In this document: positions 17,227 to 25,964 of the stretch, in pieces
Layout: every line of letters starts with the position of its first letter
How positions within the stretch are numbered: the stretch's first letter is position 1
NCBI GenBank assembly: GCA_017536765.1
Contig: JAFXGV010000026.1
Location: 32,475 to 96,474 of the forward strand
Length of the DNA: 64,000 nucleotides
Reading direction: 5' to 3'
Source: Bacteroidaceae bacterium
GTDB lineage: Bacteria; Bacteroidota; Bacteroidia; Bacteroidales; Bacteroidaceae
Translations under genes and position numbers: made by a program
Notes under the pieces: model-generated
Told to the model about the DNA's origin: nothing
Database searches by the model: none
What the model saw: the letters and a program-made list of their open reading frames with translations, nothing else

Positions 17227-18900
17227 ATGAAACTCAAAAAAGCAACCATATTTGTTCCACTCACCATTGTTGCCATTATTGCCGTTCTGGCATTCAGCAA
17301 CGACAACAGGAAATACCAGCTTTCGCGCCAGATTTCCATATTCAACGCCATAGTTAAGGAACTCGACCTTTTTTATGTAGATACCATACAACCCAAAAAG
17401 ATGATTGACAAGGGCATCGAGAGTATGCTTAAGAACCTCGATCCTTATACCGAATACTACTCCGAGGAGCACGCCGACGAGCTAAAGATGCTCACCACAG
17501 GAAAATATGCGGGCATAGGCTCGGTAATACGCTATCACGACAAGAAAGAAACCACCGTGCTTACCGACCCTTACGAGGGACTACCAGCCGCAAAAGCAGG
17601 GTTAAGGGCAGGCGACATCATTTTGAGCATAGACGGCAAGGATATTCACCGGTTGAGCACCGACAGCGTGAGCGATATGCTGCGCGGTGTGCCCGGCACC
17701 AAACTCACACTCGAAATAGAGCGCCCGGGCGAGGAGAAACCAAGAACGGTGAAACTGGAGCGCGAAAGCATAGCGCTGCCCGCCATAAGCTACTATGGAA
17801 TGCACAATGGCAATGTCGGATTCATACAGCTCGAGAGCTTCACCGAAAATTGCGCCAAGAATATGCGCCGTGCCGTGGTTGAGCTGAAACAGGCCGGTGC
17901 CACGGGATTCATCATAGACCTGCGTGGCAATGGTGGCGGCCTGCTGAACGAGGCTGTGGAGATTGTAAACCTGTTCGTACCCAAAGGACTTACAATTGTT
18001 ACCACAAAAGGAAAGATAAAACAGGCCAATTCTTCGTACAAGACGAGCAAAGAACCCATTGACACAGAATCGCCGCTTGTGATACTTGTAGATGGGCACA
18101 GCGCATCGGCAGCCGAGATTGTGGCAGGCTCATTACAGGACCTCGACAGGGCTGTGGTTGTAGGTTCGCGCACATATGGCAAGGGACTTGTACAGACAAC
18201 ACGCCAACTGCCCGGCGGTGGCTATCTGAAACTCACCACAAGCAAATATTACATACCCAGCGGCCGTTGCATACAGGCGCTCGACTACTCACATATGATT
18301 GACGATGGCAAGAGCACACGCATAGCCGACAGCCTCACAACCGTGTTCCACACTGCCGGCGGGCGCGAGGTGCGCGATGGTGGTGGCATACGCCCCGACG
18401 TGGAACCCAAGGAAGAGGAGCTATCCACCCTACTGCTCTATCTGTTGCAGGACATTGCCCTGTTCGATTACGCCACCAACTACCGCCTGGCACACGACAG
18501 CATTGCCACCGCCGATAAATTCACCATCAGCGACAAAGAGTACGAAGAGTTCAAGGAGTATTTGAAATCAACGAAGTTCAACTACGACATCCAGAGCCTC
18601 AAAGCACTCGAACAGTTGAAAAAGATGCTGGAGTTCGAGGGCTACACCGGCATCACCAAGGATGAAATTGCCTCATTGGAAAAGAAATTACAGGCAAACC
18701 TCGACTACTCGCTAAACCATTTTGAGAAACACATAAGGGAGATTGTGGAGAGTGAGATTATCACCCGCTACTACGGGCGCACAGGTAGCATAATATACAG
18801 CCTGCGCGAAGATGATGACATAAAAGAAGCCTGCGACATATTAGCAGATGCAAAACGATACAAAAAGATTCTTACGGTTGCCACAGGTGAGAATAAATAA
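17227..18900 (+). CDS. S41 family C-terminal processing protease (CtpA-like)
   Basis: A 557-residue exported serine protease with a single N-terminal membrane segment (residues about 6-22). A PDZ domain covers about residues 95-175 (GIGSVIRY to AAKAGLRAGDIILSIDGKDI). The S41 catalytic domain has the Ser/Lys dyad: Ser294 in GHSASAAEIVAG and Lys319 in SRTYGKGLVQT, 25 residues apart as expected. These enzymes trim or degrade envelope proteins from their C-termini. The start is set by the promoter box at 17186-17193 and by the signal anchor; a frame open from 17068 adds a non-conserved Lys-rich tail. A palindromic terminator overlaps its stop codon. Confidence 0.92.
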   Translation: MKLKKATIFVPLTIVAIIAVLAFSNDNRKYQLSRQISIFNAIVKELDLFYVDTIQPKKMIDKGIESMLKNLDPYTEYYSEEHADELKMLTTGKYAGIGSVIRYHDKKETTVLTDPYEGLPAAKAGLRAGDIILSIDGKDIHRLSTDSVSDMLRGVPGTKLTLEIERPGEEKPRTVKLERESIALPAISYYGMHNGNVGFIQLESFTENCAKNMRRAVVELKQAGATGFIIDLRGNGGGLLNEAVEIVNLFVPKGLTIVTTKGKIKQANSSYKTSKEPIDTESPLVILVDGHSASAAEIVAGSLQDLDRAVVVGSRTYGKGLVQTTRQLPGGGYLKLTTSKYYIPSGRCIQALDYSHMIDDGKSTRIADSLTTVFHTAGGREVRDGGGIRPDVEPKEEELSTLLLYLLQDIALFDYATNYRLAHDSIATADKFTISDKEYEEFKEYLKSTKFNYDIQSLKALEQLKKMLEFEGYTGITKDEIASLEKKLQANLDYSLNHFEKHIREIVESEIITRYYGRTGSIIYSLREDDDIKEACDILADAKRYKKILTVATGENK

Positions 18901-18940
18901 AAGAGATATGGCAGCGCCGCGGCGCTGCCATATCTCTTTT
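18899..18940. terminator. Perfect 42-base palindrome terminating two convergent genes
   Basis: Arms of 21 bases, perfect throughout, centred between 18919 and 18920 (core GGCAGCGCCGCGGCGCTGCC) with A- and T-rich ends. It overlaps the stop codon of the S41 protease gene and ends one base before the stop codon of the minus-strand gene at 18942, so a single element should end both transcripts. Confidence 0.9.
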
Positions 18941-18941
18941 A

Positions 18942-19337
18942 TTATTTTATATAGGTGGTCACGTTCCCATCCTTCAACTGCAGTTCTATTTTTCCACGCG
19001 AAGGTATTTGCATTATAGACACCCTGTCGGTTGCTTGCTCCACCACAAGCAGGGCGTTATCCTCGGCAAAGCGGTTGAGGCGCAACACGGTATCGGTATC
19101 AACAGGGGAGCCTGCATATAACAAACTGTCGTTCAGATAGAGCGTATAAGCCCTTCCCTCAAACGACGAAGCAAAGGAAATCTCATAACTGAAACCCTTA
19201 TTGCCTGGTTTGTTCCAGTACTTATACAGCGAATAGTAGGCAAAAAGCCCTATGGTCACTATTATTACAAAAAAGAAAAACACGCTGCCGAAAAGGAAGC
19301 GCATATTGGCCCCTTGGCCCCTTGTTCTGCCTATCAT
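18942..19337 (-). CDS. Small single-pass membrane protein of unknown function
   Basis: A 131-residue protein that I do not recognise. One strongly hydrophobic segment at residues about 12-37 (FLFGSVFFFFVIIVTIGLFA) is followed by a soluble, probably beta-rich domain of about 90 residues ending in KIELQLKDGNVTTYIK. The long Phe/Ile-rich anchor without a cleavage site suggests that it stays in the inner membrane with the C-terminal domain outside. It has its own -7 box and a terminator shared with the convergent protease gene, so it is transcribed alone. Confidence 0.65.
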   Translation of the reverse strand: MIGRTRGQGANMRFLFGSVFFFFVIIVTIGLFAYYSLYKYWNKPGNKGFSYEISFASSFEGRAYTLYLNDSLLYAGSPVDTDTVLRLNRFAEDNALLVVEQATDRVSIMQIPSRGKIELQLKDGNVTTYIK

Positions 19338-19361
19338 TGCTTTAGAATTTATTTACAGGTG

Positions 19362-19369
19362 CGAAGATA
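19362..19369 (-). promoter_or_regulatory. -7 box TATCTTCG for the small membrane protein gene
   Basis: A minus-strand TAnnTTCG match 24 bases before the start codon at 19337, inside the 71-base gap after the ATP-grasp-like gene. Confidence 0.55.
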
Positions 19370-19408
19370 CTATTTTACCGCGAAACAGCAAAAGAGTTAA
19401 TTGGAATA

Positions 19409-20608
19409 TCACTCAGAGAAATAGAGTTCGTTCAACGGCTCCGAGCTATCGCGAACAACTACAAAAGCAGAGTAACGGCTGTCGGCAGTAACGGGCGACA
19501 GCGGCATATAACCGCTCACCACTCTACTCTTCTCCATACAAAGCGGATGACGGGCACTCATTTCATTGTGCACCGTTAGTGCCTCTCCGTTGCTTTTGTA
19601 ATACGGCACTCTAAAACAGCCCTGCGAGCCTGCTGCAATATATTTATCGAAGAATATGCGCGACACTGCGCCCATATTCATTCTGAGGTTGAGCTCCACG
19701 CAGGGGTTCAGGCGATAGCCGCCGGCAGTGCGGTATATAAGCATATCCACGCCCACATAACCATCGTAGCCTACGGGCAAGAGCAGGCGGGATAGTTCTG
19801 CCGCGAGTTTCTTTTTTACATCGGCAAGAACATCAAAAGAGATATATTCACACAAGAAATTCTCTATTGCTGCATCGGATGCAAGGATATTGCCAGAATA
19901 GGAGCCGCCATCGCAGGTAAAAAGCGAATAACCGGCAAACGCAGCCACACCACCCGATACGGTGAATTCCATTGCAAAATCTACCACCTTATCCAAATAG
20001 CGCTCGCACACCACGCCGCCCTGGCGCTTTATCACACCCATATAAAAATGTTCCACAGGCACCTCCACGCGCCCTATGCCCCAGGCAATTCCCTTGCCAC
20101 TACCCGACCACGGAGCCTTTATCACCGAACGGGGCATACTGTTTATGAAGGCAGCCACATCGGCGGGAAAAGATGTATATAGCGGAATTTCGGGGGTATC
20201 TATCCCTGCCGAGCGCAATGATTGCATAACATCTATTGCCACCCGACGATTGGAAAGCGCGCGTATATGCTCCAAAACTTGCTGCGCAGGGAGCAGCGAA
20301 TCGTTCACGCCCATATCCCTGAAACGGCGTTTCATCTGTGCGCTCCAGCCCCACGGAGCAACGGCAGTCATCTGCTGCAACGGAGGAGCCATACACGCAG
20401 CAGCAATGGTAAAATTTTGCGACATACGCGTCGCATACTCCAAGTGAATGTTTGATGGTACAAGAACACTATCACACTCGGCCGCATACCACAATGGCAA
20501 TGCTGCCAAATCGCGTGATATGGCACGTGCCATAGGCGGCGGACAGTAATTGCTATTGCCGTCGGCCAGGGCCAAATCGTTCTCGGGGTTGAAGATATGC
20601 AGTTTCAT
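19409..20608 (-). CDS. ATP-grasp-like protein of unknown function
   Basis: A 399-residue cytosolic protein of a family I recall as conserved in Bacteroidales and uncharacterised. It begins MKLHIFNPENDLALADGNSN. The segment VIKAPWSGSGKGIAWG looks like the phosphate-binding part of an ATP-grasp fold, and PCVELNLRMNMG resembles the Glu-x-Asn metal-binding motif at its end. No signal peptide is present. ATP-grasp enzymes usually join a carboxylate to an amine or thiol through an acyl-phosphate; the substrate here is unknown. Neighbours give no clue: divergent from the rimP operon and followed by an unrelated membrane protein gene with its own promoter. Confidence 0.6.
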   Translation of the reverse strand: MKLHIFNPENDLALADGNSNYCPPPMARAISRDLAALPLWYAAECDSVLVPSNIHLEYATRMSQNFTIAAACMAPPLQQMTAVAPWGWSAQMKRRFRDMGVNDSLLPAQQVLEHIRALSNRRVAIDVMQSLRSAGIDTPEIPLYTSFPADVAAFINSMPRSVIKAPWSGSGKGIAWGIGRVEVPVEHFYMGVIKRQGGVVCERYLDKVVDFAMEFTVSGGVAAFAGYSLFTCDGGSYSGNILASDAAIENFLCEYISFDVLADVKKKLAAELSRLLLPVGYDGYVGVDMLIYRTAGGYRLNPCVELNLRMNMGAVSRIFFDKYIAAGSQGCFRVPYYKSNGEALTVHNEMSARHPLCMEKSRVVSGYMPLSPVTADSRYSAFVVVRDSSEPLNELYFSE

Positions 20609-20669
20609 TTTTCTTTACAAGTAAAGACGTGTATGATTCTTGTGCACGCCTTGCAAAACTTTTCGGTTG

Positions 20670-20677
20670 CGAAGATA
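20670..20677 (-). promoter_or_regulatory. -7 box TATCTTCG for the ATP-grasp-like gene
   Basis: A minus-strand TAnnTTCG match 61 bases before the start codon at 20608, in the divergent intergenic region shared with the rimP operon. Confidence 0.55.
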
Positions 20678-20734
20678 GTAAAAAAACAGCATAAAAATAT
20701 TTGTGCGCGCAATATATAAAAAAGCGCGAAACGC

Positions 20735-20765
20735 TTGCGCGGGAGAGTATTATTTACTACTTTTG
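20735..20765 (+). promoter_or_regulatory. Promoter of the rimP-nusA-infB-suf operon
   Basis: TTG at 20735-20737 and TACTTTTG at 20758-20765 with a 20-base spacer fit the Bacteroidota -33/-7 promoter. The predicted transcript start near 20772 precedes a terminator-like hairpin and leaves a leader of about 78 bases. Confidence 0.75.
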
Positions 20766-20783
20766 CATTGTAAAGATGATAGT

Positions 20784-20808
20784 GAGGGGCCTGCAAGCCC
20801 CTCTTTTT
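20784..20808 (+). terminator. Terminator-like attenuator hairpin in the rimP leader
   Basis: GAGGGGC (20784-20790) and GCCCCTC (20797-20803) form a perfect GC-rich stem with loop CTGCAA, followed at once by TTTTT (20804-20808). It lies about 12 bases into the predicted transcript and before rimP. Downstream CCCCTTGGGG (20818-20827) could pair in competition with either arm. Confidence 0.65.
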
Positions 20809-20849
20809 CATAAAATACCCCTTGGGGCATCATAATTAAAACAAACTAT

Positions 20850-21317
20850 ATGATTGACAGACAACAAGTAATCGACCTGACAAACGAATGGCTTGCCGAC
20901 AAAGAGTATTTTTTGGTAGATGTAGCCATAAGTAAAGATGACAAAATCACGGTGGAAATCGACCACGCCGAGGGTGTGTGGATTGAAGATTGTGCCGACC
21001 TCAGCCGCCACATAGAGCAGGGGTTGAGCAGCGAAATGGATGATTACGAACTTGAGGTGGGCTCGGCAGGCCTGGGACAGCCGTTCAAGGTGCTGCAACA
21101 GTACATCAACCACACCGGCTTGGAGGTTGAGGTGCTCACTAAAGAGGGTAAAAAGCTCAAAGGTATTCTTAAGAGCGCCTGCGAGCAGGAGTTTGTGCTC
21201 ACAATATCCAAGAAAGAGAAGATTGAGGGAGCAAAACGTCCGCAGATTGTCGAGGAGGATTTGCATTTCGCCTACGACAGCGTTAAATACACAAGATATA
21301 TTATAAATTTCAAATAA
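20850..21317 (+). CDS. rimP: Ribosome maturation factor RimP
   Basis: A 155-residue cytosolic factor that helps 30S subunit assembly. The N-terminal alpha/beta domain carries FLVDVAISKDDKITVEIDH and the DCADLSRHIEQGL helix; the C-terminal SH3-like domain follows from about residue 90 with GKKLKGILKSACEQEFVLTI. The classical family motif EVSSPGL appears here as EVGSAGLGQPF. Length is usual. It is the first gene of an operon with nusA and infB, the arrangement conserved across most bacteria, one base before nusA. Confidence 0.93.
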   Translation: MIDRQQVIDLTNEWLADKEYFLVDVAISKDDKITVEIDHAEGVWIEDCADLSRHIEQGLSSEMDDYELEVGSAGLGQPFKVLQQYINHTGLEVEVLTKEGKKLKGILKSACEQEFVLTISKKEKIEGAKRPQIVEEDLHFAYDSVKYTRYIINFK

Positions 21318-21318
21318 A

Positions 21319-22581
21319 ATGGCAAAGAAAGAAGAAACAATCAGCCTTCTTGATACATTTCAAGAGTTCAAAGAGTCGAAAAACATCGACCGCACTACTA
21401 TGATCAGCGTGCTCGAGGAGAGTTTTCGCAAGGTATTGGTAAATATGTTCGGCAGCGACGAGAACTACTCGGTTATCGTGAACCCCGACCGTGGCGACTT
21501 TGAGATACAGCGCCGCCGCACCGTGGTTGCCGACAACGAGGTGAAGAACAGCAATATGGAGATTTCGTTGAGCGAGGCTCAGCAGATTGACGACTCGTTC
21601 GAGGTGGGCGAGGACGTGAGCGAGATTGTGAATTTTGCCGAGTTTGGCCGCCGCGCCATCCTCAACCTGCGCCAGACACTTGCTTCAAAGATTCTGGAGT
21701 TAGAGAAAGACAGCCTCTACAACAAATACAACGAGCGTGTAGGACAGATTGTAAGCGGCGAGGTATATCAGATTTGGAAAAAGGAGCTCCTGCTTGTGGA
21801 TGACGAGAACAACGAGCTCATTCTCCCCAAGACCGAGCAGATACCTTCGGATTTCTACCGCAAGGGAGAGAACGTGCGTGCCGTTATTGCCCGCGTTGAC
21901 AACCAGAACAACAACCCCAAGATTATCTTGAGCCGCACATCACCTATGTTCCTGCAGCGTCTTTTCGAGCTCGAAGTTCCCGAGATTAACGACGGCCTCA
22001 TAACCATCAAGAAGATTGCCCGCATCCCCGGCAAGCGTGCCAAGATTGCTGTGGAAACATACGACGAGCGCATCGATCCCGTAGGTGCTTGCGTGGGTGT
22101 AAAGGGCTCACGTATTCACGGCATCGTGCGCGAGTTGCGCAACGAGAACATCGACGTTATCCCCTACACATCGAACATCGAGCTCTTCATCAAGCGTGCA
22201 TTGAGCCCCGCCAAGATACAGAGCATCACACTCGACGAGGAGAAACGTGTTGCCGATGTAAACCTCAAGCAGGAGGAGGTGTCGCTTGCCATTGGTAAGG
22301 ATGGTCTTAACATCAAGCTTGCAAGTATGCTCACCGACTACACCATAAACGTATATCGCGAGATTGACGAGCAGCAGGAAGATGATATCTACCTTGAGGA
22401 GTTTGCCGACGAGATTGACGAGTGGATAATAGCAGCCATCAAGAAGATTGGCCTCGACACCGCAAAAGCCGTTCTCAACGCACCCCGCGAGGTTCTCATT
22501 GAGAAAGCCGACTTGGAGGAGGATACTGTAGATCACGTAATCGAGGTACTCAAAGCCGAGTTTGAAGAGGACGAGGAATAA
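21319..22581 (+). CDS. nusA: Transcription termination/antitermination factor NusA
   Basis: A 420-residue RNA-polymerase-associated factor controlling pausing and termination. In order: an N-terminal RNAP-binding domain (residues about 1-125), an S1 domain (about 130-200; VGQIVSGEVYQIWKKELLLV), two KH domains (GACVGVKGSRIHGIVRELRNENIDVI and SLAIGKDGLNIKLASML) and a short acidic C-terminal helical domain (TVDHVIEVLKAEFEEDEE). It lacks the two long acidic repeats of the E. coli protein, which is normal outside Proteobacteria. It may itself regulate the leader hairpin of its operon, an inference. Confidence 0.96.
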   Translation: MAKKEETISLLDTFQEFKESKNIDRTTMISVLEESFRKVLVNMFGSDENYSVIVNPDRGDFEIQRRRTVVADNEVKNSNMEISLSEAQQIDDSFEVGEDVSEIVNFAEFGRRAILNLRQTLASKILELEKDSLYNKYNERVGQIVSGEVYQIWKKELLLVDDENNELILPKTEQIPSDFYRKGENVRAVIARVDNQNNNPKIILSRTSPMFLQRLFELEVPEINDGLITIKKIARIPGKRAKIAVETYDERIDPVGACVGVKGSRIHGIVRELRNENIDVIPYTSNIELFIKRALSPAKIQSITLDEEKRVADVNLKQEEVSLAIGKDGLNIKLASMLTDYTINVYREIDEQQEDDIYLEEFADEIDEWIIAAIKKIGLDTAKAVLNAPREVLIEKADLEEDTVDHVIEVLKAEFEEDEE

Positions 22582-22613
22582 TTCCCTATTAACCCAAAAA
22601 GAAAAAGCGACTA

Positions 22614-25466
22614 ATGAAGATAAGACTAAATAAAGTACAAGGAGAGCTTAATCTGGGACTGTCCACTATCGTGGAATTCTTGCAGAAGAAGGGCTTCGAG
22701 ATAAAAGAAGACCCCAATGCAGTTGTGCCCGAAGAGGGTTACAAACTATTGATAGAGGAGTTCAGCGCAGATAAGAAAGCTCGCATACAATCGGACAATT
22801 TCACCAAGGAACGCCAAAACAAGGAGAAGCCTAAGGCTGCACCCGTTGAGGCACCCAAGGCCGAGGAGCCTAAACCCGTGGTGAAGCCTGCGCCCGAGGC
22901 ACCCAAGAAGGAGGAGCCTAAACCCGTGGAAGAGCCCAAGAAAGAGGAGCCCAAACCCGAGAGCAAAATTGTAATTACAGGCCGTATAGACCTCGATGCG
23001 TTAAAGAAACCCGCGAAGAAGGAGCAGCCCAAAAAGGAGGAGGCAAAACCTGTTGAGCAGCCCAAGCCCGTGGAACAGCCCAAGGCCGAGGAGCCCAAGA
23101 AAGAGGAGCCCAAACCCGTGGAGCAACCTATGGAAGAGGAGCCCAAAGCAGAACAGAAACCTGCACAGCCCACACTCACACAACTTGAAGAGGTGGAGGC
23201 ACCCAAGCTCAACATCATAGGCCAGATAGACCTTTCGGCCATCAACCAATCTACACGCCCCAAGAAGAAGAGCAAAGAGGAGAAAAAGAAGGAGCGTGAG
23301 GAGAAAGACAAGCAGCGCCAGCAGCAACGCGAGGCACAACGCCAGCAGAACAACGGCGGTGCACAGGGCGAGGGTGGCAAGAAAAAGCGTCAACGCATAA
23401 ACAACCAGCGCGTTAACATCAACGACGTGAAGGAGGGTGGCGAGCAGAACAATAACCAGGACTGGAGCGCCAACCGCAACAAGAACAACGGTGGCAACAA
23501 CCCGTCACAGGGCAGCCGCCGCGACCGCGACCGCCAGCACAAGCGTTTCGACAAGAACGATGTGAACGAGGAGGATGTATCGAAGCAGGTACGCGAGACA
23601 CTCGACCGCCTCACACAGCGCGGCAAGAACAACAAGGCCGCAAAATACCGCAAGGACAAGCGCGAGCTTGCCGCAGAGCGCCAGATGCAGGCAATGGATG
23701 CCGAGATGGCCGACAGCAAGGTGCTGAAGCTCACCGAGTTTGTGACAGCCAACGAGCTTGCAAGTATGATGAATATCTCTGTGACACAGGTAATTGCCAC
23801 CTGTATGAGCATTGGTATGATGGTATCCATCAACCAGCGCCTCGACGCAGAGACCATCAACCTTGTGGCCGAGGAGTTCGGCTTCACCACCGAGTATGTG
23901 AGCGCCGAGGTTGCCAATGCCATTGAGGTGGAGGCCGACTCCGACGAGGACCTGCTCCCCCGCGCCCCCATTATCACCGTAATGGGACACGTTGACCACG
24001 GAAAGACATCGTTGCTCGACTATATACGAAAAGCAAATGTTATTGCAGGTGAGGCCGGTGGTATCACCCAGCACATCGGTGCATACAATGTGAAGATGGA
24101 GAGCGGCAAGCACATCACCTTCCTCGACACCCCCGGTCACGAGGCGTTTACCGCTATGCGTGCCCGTGGTGCCAAGGTTACCGACATTGTTATCATCATA
24201 ATTGCAGCCGACGACAACGTGATGCCCCAGACCAAGGAAGCCATCAACCACGCTATGGCTGCCGGTGTACCCATTGTATTTGCCATAAACAAGTGCGACA
24301 AGCCCGCAGCCGATCCCAACCGCATTAAAGAGGAGCTTGCACAGCTCAATATGCTTGTTGAGGACTGGGGCGGAAAGTACCAGTCGCAGGAGATTTCGGC
24401 AAAGAAAGGTATGGGCGTTGAGGAGCTTATGGAGAAGGTTCTCTTGGAGGCCGAGATGCTCGACCTCAAAGCAAACCCCAACCGCAAGGCAACCGGTTCC
24501 ATCATTGAATCTACACTGGACAAGGGCCGTGGATATGTAGCCACCGTACTTGTGCAGAACGGTACACTCAAGGTGGGCGACATTGTGGTTGCCGGTACAC
24601 AGTGGGGAAAGGTAAAGGCTATCTTCAACGAGCGTAACCAACGCATCAAGGGAGTGGCACCTGCCGAGCCCGCACTCATACTGGGACTCAACGGCGCACC
24701 CACCGCAGGTGACACATTCAATGTGGTGGAGAGCGAGCGCGAGGCACGCGAAATCACAAGCAAGCGCGAGCAGTTGCAGCGCGAGCAAGGCCTGCGCACA
24801 CAGAAGATGCTTACACTCGACGAGGTGGGCCGCCGCATTGCACTTGGTAACTTCCAGACACTCAACATCATTGTTAAGGGCGACGTTGACGGCTCTATCG
24901 AGGCGTTGAGCGACTCACTCATAAAGCTATCTACCGAGACTATACAGATAAACGTAATCCACAAAGCTGTGGGACAGATTTCAGAGAGCGACGTGAGCCT
25001 CGCCGCAGCATCGGATGCCATTATCGTGGGCTTCCAGGTGCGCCCCTCTGTAACAGCACGCAAGGTAGCCGAGAACGAGGGTGTGGATATTCGCATCTAC
25101 TCAATCATCTACGATGCCATCGAGGAGGTGAAGGCCGCTATGGAGGGTATGCTTGCTCCCATTGTGAAGGAGGAGGTTACTGCTACCATCGAGGTGCGCG
25201 AAACATTCCACATCAGCAAGGTGGGTACCGTTGCCGGCTGTATGGTGCGCGAGGGTAAGGTGAAACGTACCGACCGTGCACGCCTCATACGCGATGGTAT
25301 TGTAATACACACCGGCAACCTTGCAGCCCTCAAACGCTTCAAGGATGATGTGAAGGAGGTTGGTACCAACTTTGAGTGCGGTATCAGCTTGCAGAACCAG
25401 GACGACATCAAGGTGGGCGATATTATTGAGACCTTTGTTGAGGTGGAGGTTAAGCAGAAGCTTTAA
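22614..25466 (+). CDS. infB: Translation initiation factor IF-2
   Basis: A 950-residue GTPase that places initiator tRNA on the 30S subunit. Residues 1-55 hold the IF2_N domain; residues about 70-190 are a low-complexity Glu/Lys/Pro repeat tract (units like EEPKPV and KKEEPKP); 210-330 are charged and Gln/Asn/Arg-rich. The G domain begins with GHVDHGKTS (458-466), then DTPGHEAF and NKCDKP, and is followed by domains II-IV ending VEVKQKL. The long disordered N-terminal region is usual in Bacteroidota. It lies in the conserved rimP-nusA-infB order. Confidence 0.97.
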   Translation: MKIRLNKVQGELNLGLSTIVEFLQKKGFEIKEDPNAVVPEEGYKLLIEEFSADKKARIQSDNFTKERQNKEKPKAAPVEAPKAEEPKPVVKPAPEAPKKEEPKPVEEPKKEEPKPESKIVITGRIDLDALKKPAKKEQPKKEEAKPVEQPKPVEQPKAEEPKKEEPKPVEQPMEEEPKAEQKPAQPTLTQLEEVEAPKLNIIGQIDLSAINQSTRPKKKSKEEKKKEREEKDKQRQQQREAQRQQNNGGAQGEGGKKKRQRINNQRVNINDVKEGGEQNNNQDWSANRNKNNGGNNPSQGSRRDRDRQHKRFDKNDVNEEDVSKQVRETLDRLTQRGKNNKAAKYRKDKRELAAERQMQAMDAEMADSKVLKLTEFVTANELASMMNISVTQVIATCMSIGMMVSINQRLDAETINLVAEEFGFTTEYVSAEVANAIEVEADSDEDLLPRAPIITVMGHVDHGKTSLLDYIRKANVIAGEAGGITQHIGAYNVKMESGKHITFLDTPGHEAFTAMRARGAKVTDIVIIIIAADDNVMPQTKEAINHAMAAGVPIVFAINKCDKPAADPNRIKEELAQLNMLVEDWGGKYQSQEISAKKGMGVEELMEKVLLEAEMLDLKANPNRKATGSIIESTLDKGRGYVATVLVQNGTLKVGDIVVAGTQWGKVKAIFNERNQRIKGVAPAEPALILGLNGAPTAGDTFNVVESEREAREITSKREQLQREQGLRTQKMLTLDEVGRRIALGNFQTLNIIVKGDVDGSIEALSDSLIKLSTETIQINVIHKAVGQISESDVSLAAASDAIIVGFQVRPSVTARKVAENEGVDIRIYSIIYDAIEEVKAAMEGMLAPIVKEEVTATIEVRETFHISKVGTVAGCMVREGKVKRTDRARLIRDGIVIHTGNLAALKRFKDDVKEVGTNFECGISLQNQDDIKVGDIIETFVEVEVKQKL

Positions 25467-25478
25467 CAACGAATTGAG

Positions 25479-25964
25479 ATGAACACACTCGATATCATTC
25501 TTTTGATAGCCGCTGCCGCAGGATTCGGATACGGCTATTTCAAGGGTATCATAAAGCAGCTCACGCTGGGAGCAGGCATCGTATTGGGCCTGCTCCTTGC
25601 AGTGCTTTACTACCCTGTAGGCAGCGAAATTGTAAAGGGATACACCAACCTGCAGGATTGGCTGTGCATACCCATAGCATTTGCCTTAATACTCCTATGC
25701 ACCACCTTGCTGCTTAAGGTGGTGGGGGTTTTGCTGTCGGGGTTGCTGAAACTCATTCACTTAGGGTTCATCGACAGCATTTTAGGTGCAGTGTTTTCCA
25801 CTATAATTGGGTTGATGCTTTTTGTGGGTGCAGTGAACCTTACAAGCCGCATTATGCCCGACAACGAATACACCGGCAAAACATCGCAGGAAAATTCGTT
25901 GTTATACAAGCATACGCAAATTTTCACCTCCTTGATTATTGACAAAGCGGAGAAGAATTTATAA
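25479..25964 (+). CDS. CvpA family membrane protein
   Basis: A 161-residue inner membrane protein with about four membrane segments; the start NTLDIILLIAAAAGFGYGYFKG is typical of the CvpA (colicin V production) family. In other bacteria CvpA proteins affect envelope integrity and bile resistance, but the biochemical role is unknown. It sits 12 bases after infB and its stop codon directly abuts the start of sufB, so it is co-transcribed with both. The position between translation and Fe-S genes seems conserved in Bacteroidales by my recollection. Confidence 0.85.
   Translation: MNTLDIILLIAAAAGFGYGYFKGIIKQLTLGAGIVLGLLLAVLYYPVGSEIVKGYTNLQDWLCIPIAFALILLCTTLLLKVVGVLLSGLLKLIHLGFIDSILGAVFSTIIGLMLFVGAVNLTSRIMPDNEYTGKTSQENSLLYKHTQIFTSLIIDKAEKNL

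Noticed and set aside
23505..24788. A 427-codon open frame antisense to infB
   Set aside because: It mirrors the codon bias of a real GTPase gene on the other strand; the antisense product is Leu/His/Cys-rich with no domain or promoter.
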